Of a DNA stretch of 64,000 nt, positions 25,361 through 34,541 are shown one piece after another; positions within the stretch are counted from its first letter, which is position 1; every line of letters starts with the position of its first letter. The notes under the pieces are model-generated. The model searched no databases. It saw only the letters and a list, made by a program, of their open reading frames with translations, and was not told where the DNA came from. Origin of the DNA: DASWJZ01 sp963761005. Its GTDB lineage: Bacteria; Pseudomonadota; Alphaproteobacteria; Rhizobiales; Afifellaceae. Location of the stretch: NCBI GenBank assembly GCA_963761005.1, contig CAVXFK010000015.1, positions 124,001 through 188,000 on the forward strand. Reading direction: 5' to 3'. Both the position numbers and the translations under genes were made by a program.

Positions 25361-25990
25361 TCAGCCCTTCATCATCGCCTCGATCGGCGCGACGGCGGTC
25401 TGCCACGAGGGACGCGCGTCCATGCGCTCAATCCAGGCCGAGACATGCGGCGTGTCGTCGAGCGTGATGCGCGCGCCCCTGCGATAGACGAAGGTGCTCG
25501 CCACGGCGAAGTCCGCAATGCTCAAGTCGCCGGCTACCCACTCCTTGTCGGCAAGGTTCGCGTCGAGGACCGCCATGAACTGCGCAAGCTCCTTGAGCGA
25601 GGATTCGATCACGCTCTCGTCGGGCTCGCCCATCCCGAACATCTTCTTCAAGAGCCGCTCGAAGACGACCCGCTGCGTCGCCGGCCCGAGATGCACCGCG
25701 TGCCAGTAGCTCCACTCGTCGACGATCGCGCGCTTCTTCGCGTCCTGCGGATAGAGCTTGCCCTTGAGGCTCGCAAGATAAGCGTTGATCGCCCGGCTCT
25801 CCCAAAGCACAAAGTCGCCATCGACGAGCACTGGCACCTTGCCGTTCGGATTTATCGCCAGGTAGGACGCCGTCTTGGTCTCGCCCTTCCGCATATCGAC
25901 GTTGATGATCTCGAGCTCGATGCCGAGCTCGCTGGCGACCGCGCGGACACGAAGAGCGTTGGGCGAGAGATTGGCGTTGTAGAGCTTCAT
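25361..25990 (-). CDS. glutathione S-transferase family protein
   Basis: The 209-residue product has an N-terminal thioredoxin-like domain (MKLYNANLSPNALRVRAVAS, then INPNGKVPVLVDGDFVLWES RAI) with Ser in the usual catalytic position. The C-terminal helical domain contains WVAGDLSIADFAVASTF with the conserved Asp of the GST N-capping box. It conjugates or reduces substrates with glutathione; substrate unknown. It is convergent with the exporter gene. Confidence 0.9.
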   Translation of the reverse strand: MKLYNANLSPNALRVRAVASELGIELEIINVDMRKGETKTASYLAINPNGKVPVLVDGDFVLWESRAINAYLASLKGKLYPQDAKKRAIVDEWSYWHAVHLGPATQRVVFERLLKKMFGMGEPDESVIESSLKELAQFMAVLDANLADKEWVAGDLSIADFAVASTFVYRRGARITLDDTPHVSAWIERMDARPSWQTAVAPIEAMMKG

Positions 25991-26181
25991 GGTATCCCCT
26001 CTGACGACGTTCGTCGGTAGCGGCTATATCGCAAAGCCGGACGCGGGGCCGGTCATAAATCCGCGATTGGCGCCGTTGCCGGGCCGCGCCGACGGGGCCT
26101 GCAATATTTCTCTACTGACGACGGCATGTCGTTCATGTACGGACAGTCTGCATCCTGATTGCGATGGCGTAGAGAGAACCT

Positions 26182-26604
26182 ATGCGCTCTTGCCTCGGCA
26201 TCACATCCATGTGGATCGTTCTCGCAGTGAGTGCCGGGGCTCTGCTTCTCGCCGTGCCTGCGGCGATGGCCGGCGGCGATATCGCGGGAAAATGGCAGGG
26301 CGTGGTCCGCCAATCGGACGGCCAGACCTACCCGGCGATCATGGAATTCGACGCGGAGGACCGCGGAACAAGCGACTACCCGTCCCTGAATTGCTCCGGC
26401 AAGCTTTCCGGCACGGGAGCGAAGGGAACCTATCGATTCCGCGAAACGATCGCCGGCACGGGACGAACCGACGAAGCCGGCCGCTGCATCGACGGGACGA
26501 TCAGCTTCACCGTTTCAGGCGATGTCATGCACTGGACCTGGTCCGGCGAGTGGCACGGCAAGCCGATCACCGTGTTGGGCACCCTTACGCGCGACAAGCC
26601 CTGA
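26182..26604 (+). CDS. secreted protein of unknown function, beta-rich
   Basis: The 140-residue product has a signal peptide (WIVLAVSAGALLLAVPAAMA, cleavage near residue 30). A mature part follows with repeated strand-like segments: GKWQGVVRQSDGQTYPAIME, SLNCSGKLSGTG, GRCIDGTISFTVSGD and MHWTWSGEW. The two cysteines could form one disulphide. The pattern suggests a small periplasmic beta-barrel. No family recognised. Confidence 0.65.
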   Translation: MRSCLGITSMWIVLAVSAGALLLAVPAAMAGGDIAGKWQGVVRQSDGQTYPAIMEFDAEDRGTSDYPSLNCSGKLSGTGAKGTYRFRETIAGTGRTDEAGRCIDGTISFTVSGDVMHWTWSGEWHGKPITVLGTLTRDKP

Positions 26605-26699
26605 CGGTCTTGGGTCTCTGGGATTCTGGTCGGGCGCCTGCCGACGGTCTTTGCATTCCCGCGCGTCCCGGCCTAATTAGCCGCCCGAAGGAGCCTGAA

Positions 26700-27305
26700 A
26701 TGGACAAGTTCACGACCCTGACCGCCGTCGCCGCGCCGATGCCGCGCGTCAACGTCGACACCGATGCGATCATCCCGAAGCAGTATCTGAAGACGATTCT
26801 GCGGAGCGGCCTCGGCAAGGGCCTCTTCTCCGAGTGGCGCTACAACGACGACGGCTCGGACAATCCCGATTTCGTCCTGAACAAGCCCGCCTACAAAAAC
26901 GCCAAGATCATCGTCGCCGGCGACAATTTCGGCTGCGGCTCGAGCCGGGAGCACGCGCCCTGGGCGCTCAAGGATTACGGCATCACCTGCGTGATCTCCA
27001 CGAGCTTCGCCGACATCTTCTACACGAACTGCTTCCAGAACGGCCTCCTCCCGGCGATCGTCAAGCCGGAGGATTTGGAGAAGCTGATGGACGACGCTTC
27101 GCGCGGCGCCAACGCAACGCTCACGATCGACCTTGAGAAGCAGGAGATCTACGGGCCGGATGGCGGCGTCGTGAAATTCGAGATCGATCCGTTCAAGAAA
27201 TACTGTCTCCTGAACGGCTTCGACGGCATCGGGCTGACCGAGCAGAAGGCGGACGAAATCGCCGCCTACGAGACGAAACATCGCGCCGCGCAGCCTTGGG
27301 TGTGA
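26700..27305 (+). CDS. leuD: 3-isopropylmalate dehydratase small subunit
   Basis: LeuD is the swivel domain that completes isopropylmalate isomerase with LeuC (12706-14109). The 201-residue product contains NVDTDAIIPKQYLKTI (near residue 18), DNFGCGSSREHAPWAL (near 75) and ISTSFADIFYTNCFQNG, all diagnostic. ATG 26700 follows CGAAGGAG. Length is normal. It overlaps the start of the next small secreted protein. Confidence 0.97.
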   Translation: MDKFTTLTAVAAPMPRVNVDTDAIIPKQYLKTILRSGLGKGLFSEWRYNDDGSDNPDFVLNKPAYKNAKIIVAGDNFGCGSSREHAPWALKDYGITCVISTSFADIFYTNCFQNGLLPAIVKPEDLEKLMDDASRGANATLTIDLEKQEIYGPDGGVVKFEIDPFKKYCLLNGFDGIGLTEQKADEIAAYETKHRAAQPWV

Positions 27306-27625
27306 AGGCGCTCCTCGCGCTCGTCGCGCTCCCCGCTCTTCTCGCACTCGCCGCGCTTCCCGCGGCGGCCGACGAGGTGTCAGAGTGCGAGAGCCTCGCG
27401 GCGTTCGATTTCCCGAAGGAGGCGCGCGCCTCGCGACTCCATATCGATCGCGCCGCAGTGATTTTCGATAAGGCCGAGGTGAAGGCCGGCAAGGAGTACG
27501 TGTCGGCCGTGCTGCACGGACCGGCGACGCTCGAGTCCGCCGCGGGATCGAAGCGTGTGCGCTTCGTCTGCCTCTACGGCGGGACAGGCGCAGGCCCGAT
27601 CTTTGTCTGGCTGCTTCCGGATTGA
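27302..27625 (+). CDS. small secreted protein downstream of leuD
   Basis: The 107-residue product starts at GTG 27302, overlapping the leuD stop by four bases (GTGTGA). A signal peptide rich in Leu/Ala (KALLALVALPALLALAAL, cleavage after AAADE or just before) precedes a mature part with two cysteines (SECESL, VRFVCLYGG). It is coupled to leuD translation, but I see no functional link. Family not recognised. Confidence 0.65.
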   Translation: MKALLALVALPALLALAALPAAADEVSECESLAAFDFPKEARASRLHIDRAAVIFDKAEVKAGKEYVSAVLHGPATLESAAGSKRVRFVCLYGGTGAGPIFVWLLPD

Positions 27626-27678
27626 ATCCTCGCCGCAATCCGCTGACATGATGGCCATTCAGCTTCGGAGAAAGCACG

Positions 27679-28191
27679 ATGGACGCCGAAACCCTCCGCG
27701 CCACGCAGGCGCCGCTCAAGGAAAAATACCGTGGCGATCCCGGCTCCGCGGTCATCACGCTGAAAGCCGAAGGCTCGATCGACGACGCCAAGATCGCCTG
27801 CAAGGTGGAAACGGGTCGCGCGCTCGTCACCGCCGGCCTGCATCCGGCGACCGGCGGCTCGGGCATGGAGGCCTGCTCGGGCGACATGCTGCTTGAGGCG
27901 CTCGTCGCCTGCGCCGGTGTCACGCTGAAAGCCGTCGCGACCGCCATCGGCGTTGAGCTCAAATTCGCGCATGTCCGCGCCGAGGGCGATCTCGATTTCC
28001 GCGGCACGCTCGCCGTTGACCGCGAGGCGCCGGTCGGCTTCCGCGACATCCGCCTCGCCTTCGACGTCGAGACCGACGCGCCGAAGGAGAAGCTCGACCA
28101 GCTCCTGAAGCTGACCGAGCGCTATTGCGTCGTGCTGCAGACGCTCCGCTCCGCGCCGCCAGTCTCCGCCGCGATCGTCAAAGCTGCCTAG
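27679..28191 (+). CDS. OsmC family protein
   Basis: The 170-residue product has the OsmC peroxidase-fold pattern. One active-site cysteine lies in GSGMEACSGDMLLEALVACAG (residues about 60-80), where the second Cys of VACAG also sits. A later CVVLQTL motif contains a third. OsmC/Ohr proteins reduce organic hydroperoxides through a cysteine pair; whether this one does is by family. Its stop overlaps treY by four bases, tail to tail. Confidence 0.88.
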   Translation: MDAETLRATQAPLKEKYRGDPGSAVITLKAEGSIDDAKIACKVETGRALVTAGLHPATGGSGMEACSGDMLLEALVACAGVTLKAVATAIGVELKFAHVRAEGDLDFRGTLAVDREAPVGFRDIRLAFDVETDAPKEKLDQLLKLTERYCVVLQTLRSAPPVSAAIVKAA

Positions 28192-30947
28192 CCTTCGGCT
28201 CTGAGGACGGCAACAGGCAGGACGCGCAGGAGGTCCGTCGCGTCGAGCGCGCCATCGGCCGACTCGATCGGCCGCTGCGCCAGGATGTCCGTCCAGCGCG
28301 TCCCGGCCGACGCCTCCGGCAATGCGATCCACGCTTCGGAAAGATCGCCCCGCCGCGAGAAAAGCTGCACCGCAACGATCATCCGCGCCCCGTCCGCTTC
28401 GCGCAGGAAGGCGCAGACGCGCTCCGCATCCGACCCGGCAACCTCCAGCGGCTCGTATGATCCCGAATTGAAGAGTGCCGGCTGCTCATGGCGAAACCGC
28501 AGCAGCGCGGAGATGATCGCTAGCTTGATCCGCCCGTCCTGCCAGGTTCCCAGAAGCGAGGCGACATCGCCGAGATCGCCGAGCAGCGCATGCCGTTGCC
28601 CAAAGTCGACCGGTCGCCGGTTGTCCGGATCGACCAGGCTCAGGTCCCAAAGCTCCGCGCCCTGATAGATGTCGGGGACGCCCGGCACTGTCAGCTTCAG
28701 CACCGTCTGCACGAGGCTGTTGCGCATGCCGAGCGGCGCGACGCGCGCAACAAACGTGCCGAAGCTTTCCAGGAACGGGTTTGCCCGCGAGACGTCGAGC
28801 GCATGGCGAATGAAGCCGAGCATCGCCGTCTCGTAGACGTCATCCGGCGACGCCCAGCTCGTTTTGAGCTTCGCCTCGCGCAGAGTCTTCAGCATCGCGC
28901 CTTCCAACCTGAGTCTCAATGTTTCGATGGCCTCGGTGTCGATATCGGTCGCCGGATCGGTCGACAGCTCCGGCGGCCAGACGGCAAGCAGGAGCTGGTA
29001 GAAGGCATATTCGTCGTTGAGGTCCGGCGGCAGCGCCTCTACGGTCGACGCCTGCGGCGCGCGGATGATGCGGTTCCACAGAGTCACCTGCTCGGCCCAG
29101 TCCTCCGGCATCTCGGAAAGCGCGGCGAGCCGCGCCCGCGCGTCCTCGCCGCGCTTCGTGTCGTGGGTGGAGATGCTGAGCAGCGCATGCGGCGTGCGGC
29201 GCGCCCGCTCGCGGTTTGCGCCATGGAAGGTCGCGATGCTGAGGCTGAAGCGTTCCGGGCTGCCGCCGACCTCGTTTAGCGCCAGCAGCCGGTTGTAGCG
29301 GTAGAAGGCGGTGTCCTCGAGGCCCTTCGCCATCACCGGTCCGCTATATTGCTGGACCCGCATCGCCGCCTGGATCACCGCCACGCGGCTGAAGCCGCTG
29401 CGCGGCTCCGCCACAAGGTCGGTGGTGAGCAGCATGTACAGGAAATCGAAGACACTCGGGTCGAGCGCGGTCTCCGAGCGACGCGCTCTGGCGATCGCCC
29501 AATCGATGTCGCGGCGGTCGGCATCGGTGGTGCCGTTTTCGTCGACGTAGGTCCTGTAGACCGGGAAACACGCGATGATCTGCTTCAGCGCCCGATGCAG
29601 CACGTTGTTGGTGAAGTCCGACGTTCGCGGATGCGACCGCGCCACGCGGCGGGCATCGCGTGCAAGCACGTTCAGCTCGCCCGCCATCTCGTCGTCCATG
29701 ATCCGAAGCTTGCAGTCGCGAACAATCTCGGAGAAATCGCCGAGGCCGCCGGCAAAGCTGGCGTAGGCGCGCGTCAGCGCCTCTTCACCGGCGGGATCGA
29801 CCAGGAGCCCGGTCACCAGGTTTGTGAACTCGTAGCCGGTCGTGCCGTCGACGCCCCAGCCCTCGCGCAGGCTCTCATGCGGGGCGAGTATCTTCTCGAC
29901 CAGGAGATAGAACTCGCGCGGCGCCTTCTCGCGCAGTCTCAGGCAATAGGCTTTGGGATCGAGCAGACCGTCGACGTGGTCGAGCCGGATGCCGTCGAGC
30001 ACGCCTTCCCCGAGCAGCCGGAAGACGAGCCGGTGCGTGCGGTCGAAGACCTCCGGCACGTCCATGCGGATTCCCGCAAGGTCGTTGATGTTGAAGAAGC
30101 GTCGGTAGTTGATGTCGTCGGCCGCGACGCGGAAGTAAGCGGGTCGCCAATATTGCCCCTGAATCAGCGCGTCGAGCCGGCTCCAGCTTTGCAGGTCGCC
30201 GGCGCGGCCGTCCAAGACGGCGACCGCCGCTTCGATGGCCGCGTTAACCTCCGGGTCGGCGCTGGACAGCGCGCCGAGTTCTGCCTTGAGCTCGGCCGCA
30301 CGCTTACCGACGAAGGGCCGCGCCGACGGTAGGTGGCCGAAGGCGTCGCCGAGCCGCTCCAGCGCGGGATGCGAATTGCCGAGGATGCCGGCATAGTGAA
30401 GCGGACAGATCGGGAGCTTGTGCGTGTCGTAGGCCCAGACCGCGAACCCGCCCTCATTCGCATCGAATCGGAGCACGAGATGCCCGGCCTCGAGCACCGC
30501 TCCGTACTGGTCTCCGAGAAACGGCACCAGCACCTTGTTTTCCAGGTAGCGCCGTTCCGCCTCCCACTCGATATCGAACCAGCCGGCGTAGTCGGACTCG
30601 GGGCCCCATTCGAGCACGTCGAGCCAGATGGGATTGTCGGCGCCGCCGACGCCCATGTGGTTCGGCACGAAGTCCAGAATCTGCCCCAGTCCGTGCGCGC
30701 GAAACGCCGCGACCATCGCGTCGAAATCGGTTTCTGATCCGAGCTCCGGATTGAGCGCATTGTGATCGACCAGGTCGTAGCCGTGCGTGCTGCCCGGGCG
30801 GGCCTTCAGGTAGGGAGAGCAATAGACATGGCTGACGCCGAGCTTGGCGAGGTAGGGCGCGAGCGCCGCCGCCTGCGTGAAGCCGAAGCCTTCCCGGAGT
30901 TGCAGCCGATAGGTCGCGCGCGGGATCGGCCGGCCGTCGTCACTCAC
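28188..30947 (-). CDS. treY: malto-oligosyltrehalose synthase
   Basis: TreY (GH13) converts the reducing-end alpha-1,4 bond of maltodextrins to an alpha,alpha-1,1 bond; TreZ then releases trehalose. The 919-residue product begins PRATYRLQLREGFGFTQAA, the family start. It carries LDFVPNHMGVGGADNPIW, GIRLDHVDGLLDP with the catalytic Asp nucleophile (near 330), and ISTHDTKRGEDAR for the C-terminal catalytic Asp region. Length is normal. It overlaps the treZ stop by four bases, so the two are translationally coupled. Confidence 0.97.
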   Translation of the reverse strand: MSDDGRPIPRATYRLQLREGFGFTQAAALAPYLAKLGVSHVYCSPYLKARPGSTHGYDLVDHNALNPELGSETDFDAMVAAFRAHGLGQILDFVPNHMGVGGADNPIWLDVLEWGPESDYAGWFDIEWEAERRYLENKVLVPFLGDQYGAVLEAGHLVLRFDANEGGFAVWAYDTHKLPICPLHYAGILGNSHPALERLGDAFGHLPSARPFVGKRAAELKAELGALSSADPEVNAAIEAAVAVLDGRAGDLQSWSRLDALIQGQYWRPAYFRVAADDINYRRFFNINDLAGIRMDVPEVFDRTHRLVFRLLGEGVLDGIRLDHVDGLLDPKAYCLRLREKAPREFYLLVEKILAPHESLREGWGVDGTTGYEFTNLVTGLLVDPAGEEALTRAYASFAGGLGDFSEIVRDCKLRIMDDEMAGELNVLARDARRVARSHPRTSDFTNNVLHRALKQIIACFPVYRTYVDENGTTDADRRDIDWAIARARRSETALDPSVFDFLYMLLTTDLVAEPRSGFSRVAVIQAAMRVQQYSGPVMAKGLEDTAFYRYNRLLALNEVGGSPERFSLSIATFHGANRERARRTPHALLSISTHDTKRGEDARARLAALSEMPEDWAEQVTLWNRIIRAPQASTVEALPPDLNDEYAFYQLLLAVWPPELSTDPATDIDTEAIETLRLRLEGAMLKTLREAKLKTSWASPDDVYETAMLGFIRHALDVSRANPFLESFGTFVARVAPLGMRNSLVQTVLKLTVPGVPDIYQGAELWDLSLVDPDNRRPVDFGQRHALLGDLGDVASLLGTWQDGRIKLAIISALLRFRHEQPALFNSGSYEPLEVAGSDAERVCAFLREADGARMIVAVQLFSRRGDLSEAWIALPEASAGTRWTDILAQRPIESADGALDATDLLRVLPVAVLRAEG

Positions 30948-32977
30948 TCAAGAACTCCATCGCTCAGCGAGAAGAAAACGCTCCACGGGGCGAGGCTCTC
31001 GGCGCTTGCCACCCCTTCCTGCCAGATCACCCTCCCCGCCGCCGCGCCCGCCAGCGGGATCGGCTTGTCAGACAGATTGGCGAGAAGCGTCAGCATCGAG
31101 CGGTCGCCGAGTCGCCATTCGACGCGGATCGCCTCGTCGCCCAGCACGGTGTAACGACCCGCATGCCCGCCAATGCCGAAAAGCCGCGGCACGATCTCGC
31201 GGCGGCGCACCGCGAGCGCCCTCGCATAGAAATCTCGCCATTCGGCATGCGCGCCCTCCCCTGCATCCTCCCAATCGAGCTTCGAGGCAAGAAACGTCGC
31301 CTCGGCAGTCGGATCGGGAATGCGCTCGCGCAGCGCCGGGTCCTGAAATTCGGGGAACCGCGCGAATTCCTCCCGTCGGCCGCTGCGGACGGCCTCAGCC
31401 AGCCCCGGCTCGAAGTCGCAGAAGAACCGGAAGGGCCGCTTCGTGCCCCATTCCTCGCCCATGAAGAGCATCGGGATTTCCGGTGAGAGCAGATAGATCG
31501 CGGCGATCGCCCGAAGCGCCTCCTTCGACGCCAGCGATGTCAGCCGCTCGCCGAAAGCGCGGTTGCCGACCTGATCGTGATTCTGGATGAAGCCGACGAA
31601 GGCGGTAGGCGGCAGGGCCGCGCTCGACTCGCCGCGCGACTTCCCGCGATGCGCCATCACCTCGCCCTGGAACGCGAAACCCTGCGCAAGCGCGCGGCCG
31701 AGCTTCTCCGTGTCGCCCGCATAAGGCCCATAGTAGCTGGCGCTCTCCCCCGTCACCGCCGTGTGGAGGACGTGATGCAGGTCGTCGTTCCACTGCGCCG
31801 TGTATTCGAGCGGCGCGCCGTCGGGAGCGCGCCTGAGCCGCGTTGAGCGGTTCTCCTCGTTCTCCAGCGCCAGGTGGACGTGGCGCTCTCCGGCCGCGGC
31901 ACGCACGCGAAGCGCGATCTCATCGAGAATGTGTTTTGGACTGTCGTCGAGGATGGCGTGGACGGCGTCGAGCCGCAGTCCGTCCACGTGATATTCTTCG
32001 ATCCAGTAGAGCGCGTTCGTGATGATCAGCTCGCGCACGACATCTGAGCCTTCGGTGTCGAAATTCACCGCTGCGCCCCAGGGTGTGTGATGACGCTCCG
32101 TGAAGATCGGCCCGCAGACCGGCCAGTAGTTCCCCTCCGGCCCGAAGTGATTGTAGACGACGTCGAGGAAGACCATCAGCCCGCGCGCATGCGCGGCGTC
32201 CACGAGCGCCTTCAGGTCCTCCGGCCGCCCGTAGCTTGAATCCGGCGCGAAGAGTTGAACGCCGTCATAGCCCCAGTTCCGCCTGCCTGGAAAATCAGCT
32301 ATCGGCATCAGCTCGATTGCGGTGACGCCGAGCGCGGCCAAATCGTCGAGCCTGTTGATCGCCGCGCGGAAGGTGCCGTCCTGTGTGAAGGCGCCGACGT
32401 GCAGCTCGTAGAGCACCGCCTCCTCCCATGGCCGGCCCCGCCAATGCCGATCGCGCCATTCATAGGCCGTGGGATCGATCACTTCGCTCGGGCCGCGCAC
32501 GTCCTGTGGCTGGAAGCGCGAGGCCGGATCGGGGATCGCCATGCCGTCGGAGAGCACAAAGCGATAAAGCGAGCCGGCCTGCGCCGCGTCGGTCTGAAGC
32601 GTGTGCCACGCGCCCTCCCGGCGCATCGGGCGAAGCGGGTCATCGCCCTCGATCTTCAGGCTGACGCGCGCGTGATTCGGCGCCCACAGCCGAAAGCGCA
32701 CGCCCGCGTCGCTCAGCGCAGCGCTAAACAGCATCTCGTGCTTGCGCTTGATCGTGTCCGCTGGATCTTCGGTCAAAAAGCCATCGCGTCCGGTTGCCGC
32801 CTGATTAAACCGGCTGAAGCGCTCCGGTTCCACCCGCTGCGGACCGGCCTCGCCCACGAAAGGCGCAGGAAAAGAAAAATCGCGGTCCTGTCGATTCGGA
32901 GCGGCGCTGATCGACGAAGGGATGAAAGCGGTCGTTCCGGTATCGACCGGCAGTCCCTTTGGCGGAGATTTCGGCAT
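30944..32977 (-). CDS. treZ: malto-oligosyltrehalose trehalohydrolase
   Basis: TreZ (GH13) hydrolyses the bond next to the trehalosyl end made by TreY. It has an N-terminal CBM48-like domain (FRLWAPNHARVSLKIEG), then VLYELHVGAFTQDGTF, VYNHFGPEGNYW, GLRLDAVHAI with the nucleophilic Asp, LALENEEN with the acid/base Glu, and GFIQNHDQVGNRA. ATG 32977 has a good GAGG site but adds an atypical 81-residue leader. ATG 32734 would give 596 residues, closer to the family. The start is therefore uncertain. Confidence 0.93.
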   Translation of the reverse strand: MPKSPPKGLPVDTGTTAFIPSSISAAPNRQDRDFSFPAPFVGEAGPQRVEPERFSRFNQAATGRDGFLTEDPADTIKRKHEMLFSAALSDAGVRFRLWAPNHARVSLKIEGDDPLRPMRREGAWHTLQTDAAQAGSLYRFVLSDGMAIPDPASRFQPQDVRGPSEVIDPTAYEWRDRHWRGRPWEEAVLYELHVGAFTQDGTFRAAINRLDDLAALGVTAIELMPIADFPGRRNWGYDGVQLFAPDSSYGRPEDLKALVDAAHARGLMVFLDVVYNHFGPEGNYWPVCGPIFTERHHTPWGAAVNFDTEGSDVVRELIITNALYWIEEYHVDGLRLDAVHAILDDSPKHILDEIALRVRAAAGERHVHLALENEENRSTRLRRAPDGAPLEYTAQWNDDLHHVLHTAVTGESASYYGPYAGDTEKLGRALAQGFAFQGEVMAHRGKSRGESSAALPPTAFVGFIQNHDQVGNRAFGERLTSLASKEALRAIAAIYLLSPEIPMLFMGEEWGTKRPFRFFCDFEPGLAEAVRSGRREEFARFPEFQDPALRERIPDPTAEATFLASKLDWEDAGEGAHAEWRDFYARALAVRRREIVPRLFGIGGHAGRYTVLGDEAIRVEWRLGDRSMLTLLANLSDKPIPLAGAAAGRVIWQEGVASAESLAPWSVFFSLSDGVLE

Positions 32978-33131
32978 GAACGCGCCTCTTTCCCAAGCAG
33001 ATCGCGCCACCGGAGCGCCAATTGTCAGTAGTCTTTCGGCGCAATCCGTGCGCGGCTTGATCATCGCCGCGGATTGCGCGAAAAGGCGCGCCGGTCTCCC
33101 TGGGCCACAAGAATCTCCGAAAGCCGACAAA

Positions 33132-34334
33132 ATGCGTGCAAGCTTCGCCAAGAGCGCGATCGTGCTCGGCCTTCTCGCGGCCGTGGGCCCGTTTGCGATC
33201 GACATGTATCTGCCGGCGCTGCCGACGATCTCCGAGAAGCTCGGCGCGTCGACCGCCGCGACGCAGATGACGCTGATGGTGTTCTTCGTGGCCTTCGGCG
33301 TTTGCCAGATCGTCTACGGTCCGGTGTCCGACATGGTCGGGCGCAAGCCGCCGCTCTATTTCGGGCTGGCGCTCTTCGGTCTCGGCTCGGTCGGCTGCGC
33401 GCTTTCGCCTTCGATCGCGTGGCTGATTGCGTTTCGCACGTTGCAGGGCGTTGGCGCGTCTGCGGTCATGGTGATCCCGCGCGCCATCATCCGCGACATG
33501 CACACCGGCGTCGAAGCGACGCGGCTGATGGCGCTCGTCATGCTCGTCTTCTCCGTCTCGCCCATCCTCGCGCCGCTGACGGGAAGCGGATTGATCGTGC
33601 TCTTCGGCTGGCGCGCTGTCTTCGTTGCGGTGACGATTGCGACGCTTCTGAGCATCGTCCTTCTCACGCTCTTCCAGCCGGAGACGCGGCTGCCGCAAGA
33701 CCGCGTGCGGATCGGCGTCGGCAGCCTCGCGGCGGGCTTCGGCAAGCTGCTCACCGACCGGCACTTCCTCGGGCTGACCTTCATCGCCGGGCTTGGCATG
33801 TCGAGCTTCTTCGCGTTCCTGGCGAGTTCCTCCTTCATATACATCGACCATTTTGGGCTGACGCCGACCGAGTACAGCCTCTGCTTCTCGGTGAACGCGA
33901 TCGGCTTCATCGGCTCGTCGCAGTTTGCCGCAAGGCTCGGCGGCCGCTTCGGCATGGCGCGCGTCGTGACCACGGCTGTGACCTGCTACATGGCGATCGC
34001 AGTCGCGCTCTTCGCGGTGACGCTTGCCGGCGTCGACAGTCTCGCGGTGCTGATCGCGATGCTCTTTTGCTCCTTCGCCTTCCTCGGCCTCGTCATCCCG
34101 ACGACGATGGTGCTCGCGCTCGACGATCACGGGCCGATCGCCGGCATGGCGTCGGCGCTCGGGGGCACGCTGCAGATGCTGACGGGCGCGGCGATGATCG
34201 TCGTCGTCAGCGCCTTCTTCGACGGCACGGCCCTGCCGATGGTCTCGACGATCGCCGGCTGCTCGCTCGGCGCCGCCCTGCTCGCGCACCTGACACTCTC
34301 CCGCCGCCGCCTCGCCCCGCAGCCCGCGGAGTAA
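33132..34334 (+). CDS. Bcr/CflA family multidrug efflux MFS transporter
   Basis: The 400-residue product has twelve hydrophobic segments. AAVGPFAIDMYLPALPTISE at the first loop is the Bcr/CflA signature, followed by VYGPVSDMVGRKPPLYFGL (MFS motif A) and RTLQGVGASAVMVIPRAIIRD. These are proton-driven drug/H+ antiporters of the inner membrane. ATG 33132 fits family length. An upstream ATG at 32976 has a better ribosome-binding site (GGAG at 32964) but adds 52 unusual residues and overlaps the treZ start. Confidence 0.9.
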   Translation: MRASFAKSAIVLGLLAAVGPFAIDMYLPALPTISEKLGASTAATQMTLMVFFVAFGVCQIVYGPVSDMVGRKPPLYFGLALFGLGSVGCALSPSIAWLIAFRTLQGVGASAVMVIPRAIIRDMHTGVEATRLMALVMLVFSVSPILAPLTGSGLIVLFGWRAVFVAVTIATLLSIVLLTLFQPETRLPQDRVRIGVGSLAAGFGKLLTDRHFLGLTFIAGLGMSSFFAFLASSSFIYIDHFGLTPTEYSLCFSVNAIGFIGSSQFAARLGGRFGMARVVTTAVTCYMAIAVALFAVTLAGVDSLAVLIAMLFCSFAFLGLVIPTTMVLALDDHGPIAGMASALGGTLQMLTGAAMIVVVSAFFDGTALPMVSTIAGCSLGAALLAHLTLSRRRLAPQPAE

Positions 34335-34541
34335 AGCCGGTAAGCGCAGCGCGGGCGCGCCCGCGTTCGCGCAGCCAGAGCGGCAATTTCGGCTCAGTCG
34401 CCGGAGCTTCCTAGCGTCGCCGCCTCGCCGTTTTTTGCAGATTTCAGCCCGCGTGATAGGATTGGTGGCCAGAGCGAGCAGGAGATTTCTTTCACTGACG
34501 CCTGCGCGTCGAACGCAATTTGCAAGGCTCGGGAGGACTCA

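Noticed and set aside
32805..34289. 494-codon open frame on the minus strand opposite the Bcr/CflA gene
   Set aside because: The translation is Arg/Asp/His-rich without domains, typical of antisense frames in GC-rich DNA; the opposite strand has a clear MFS protein.
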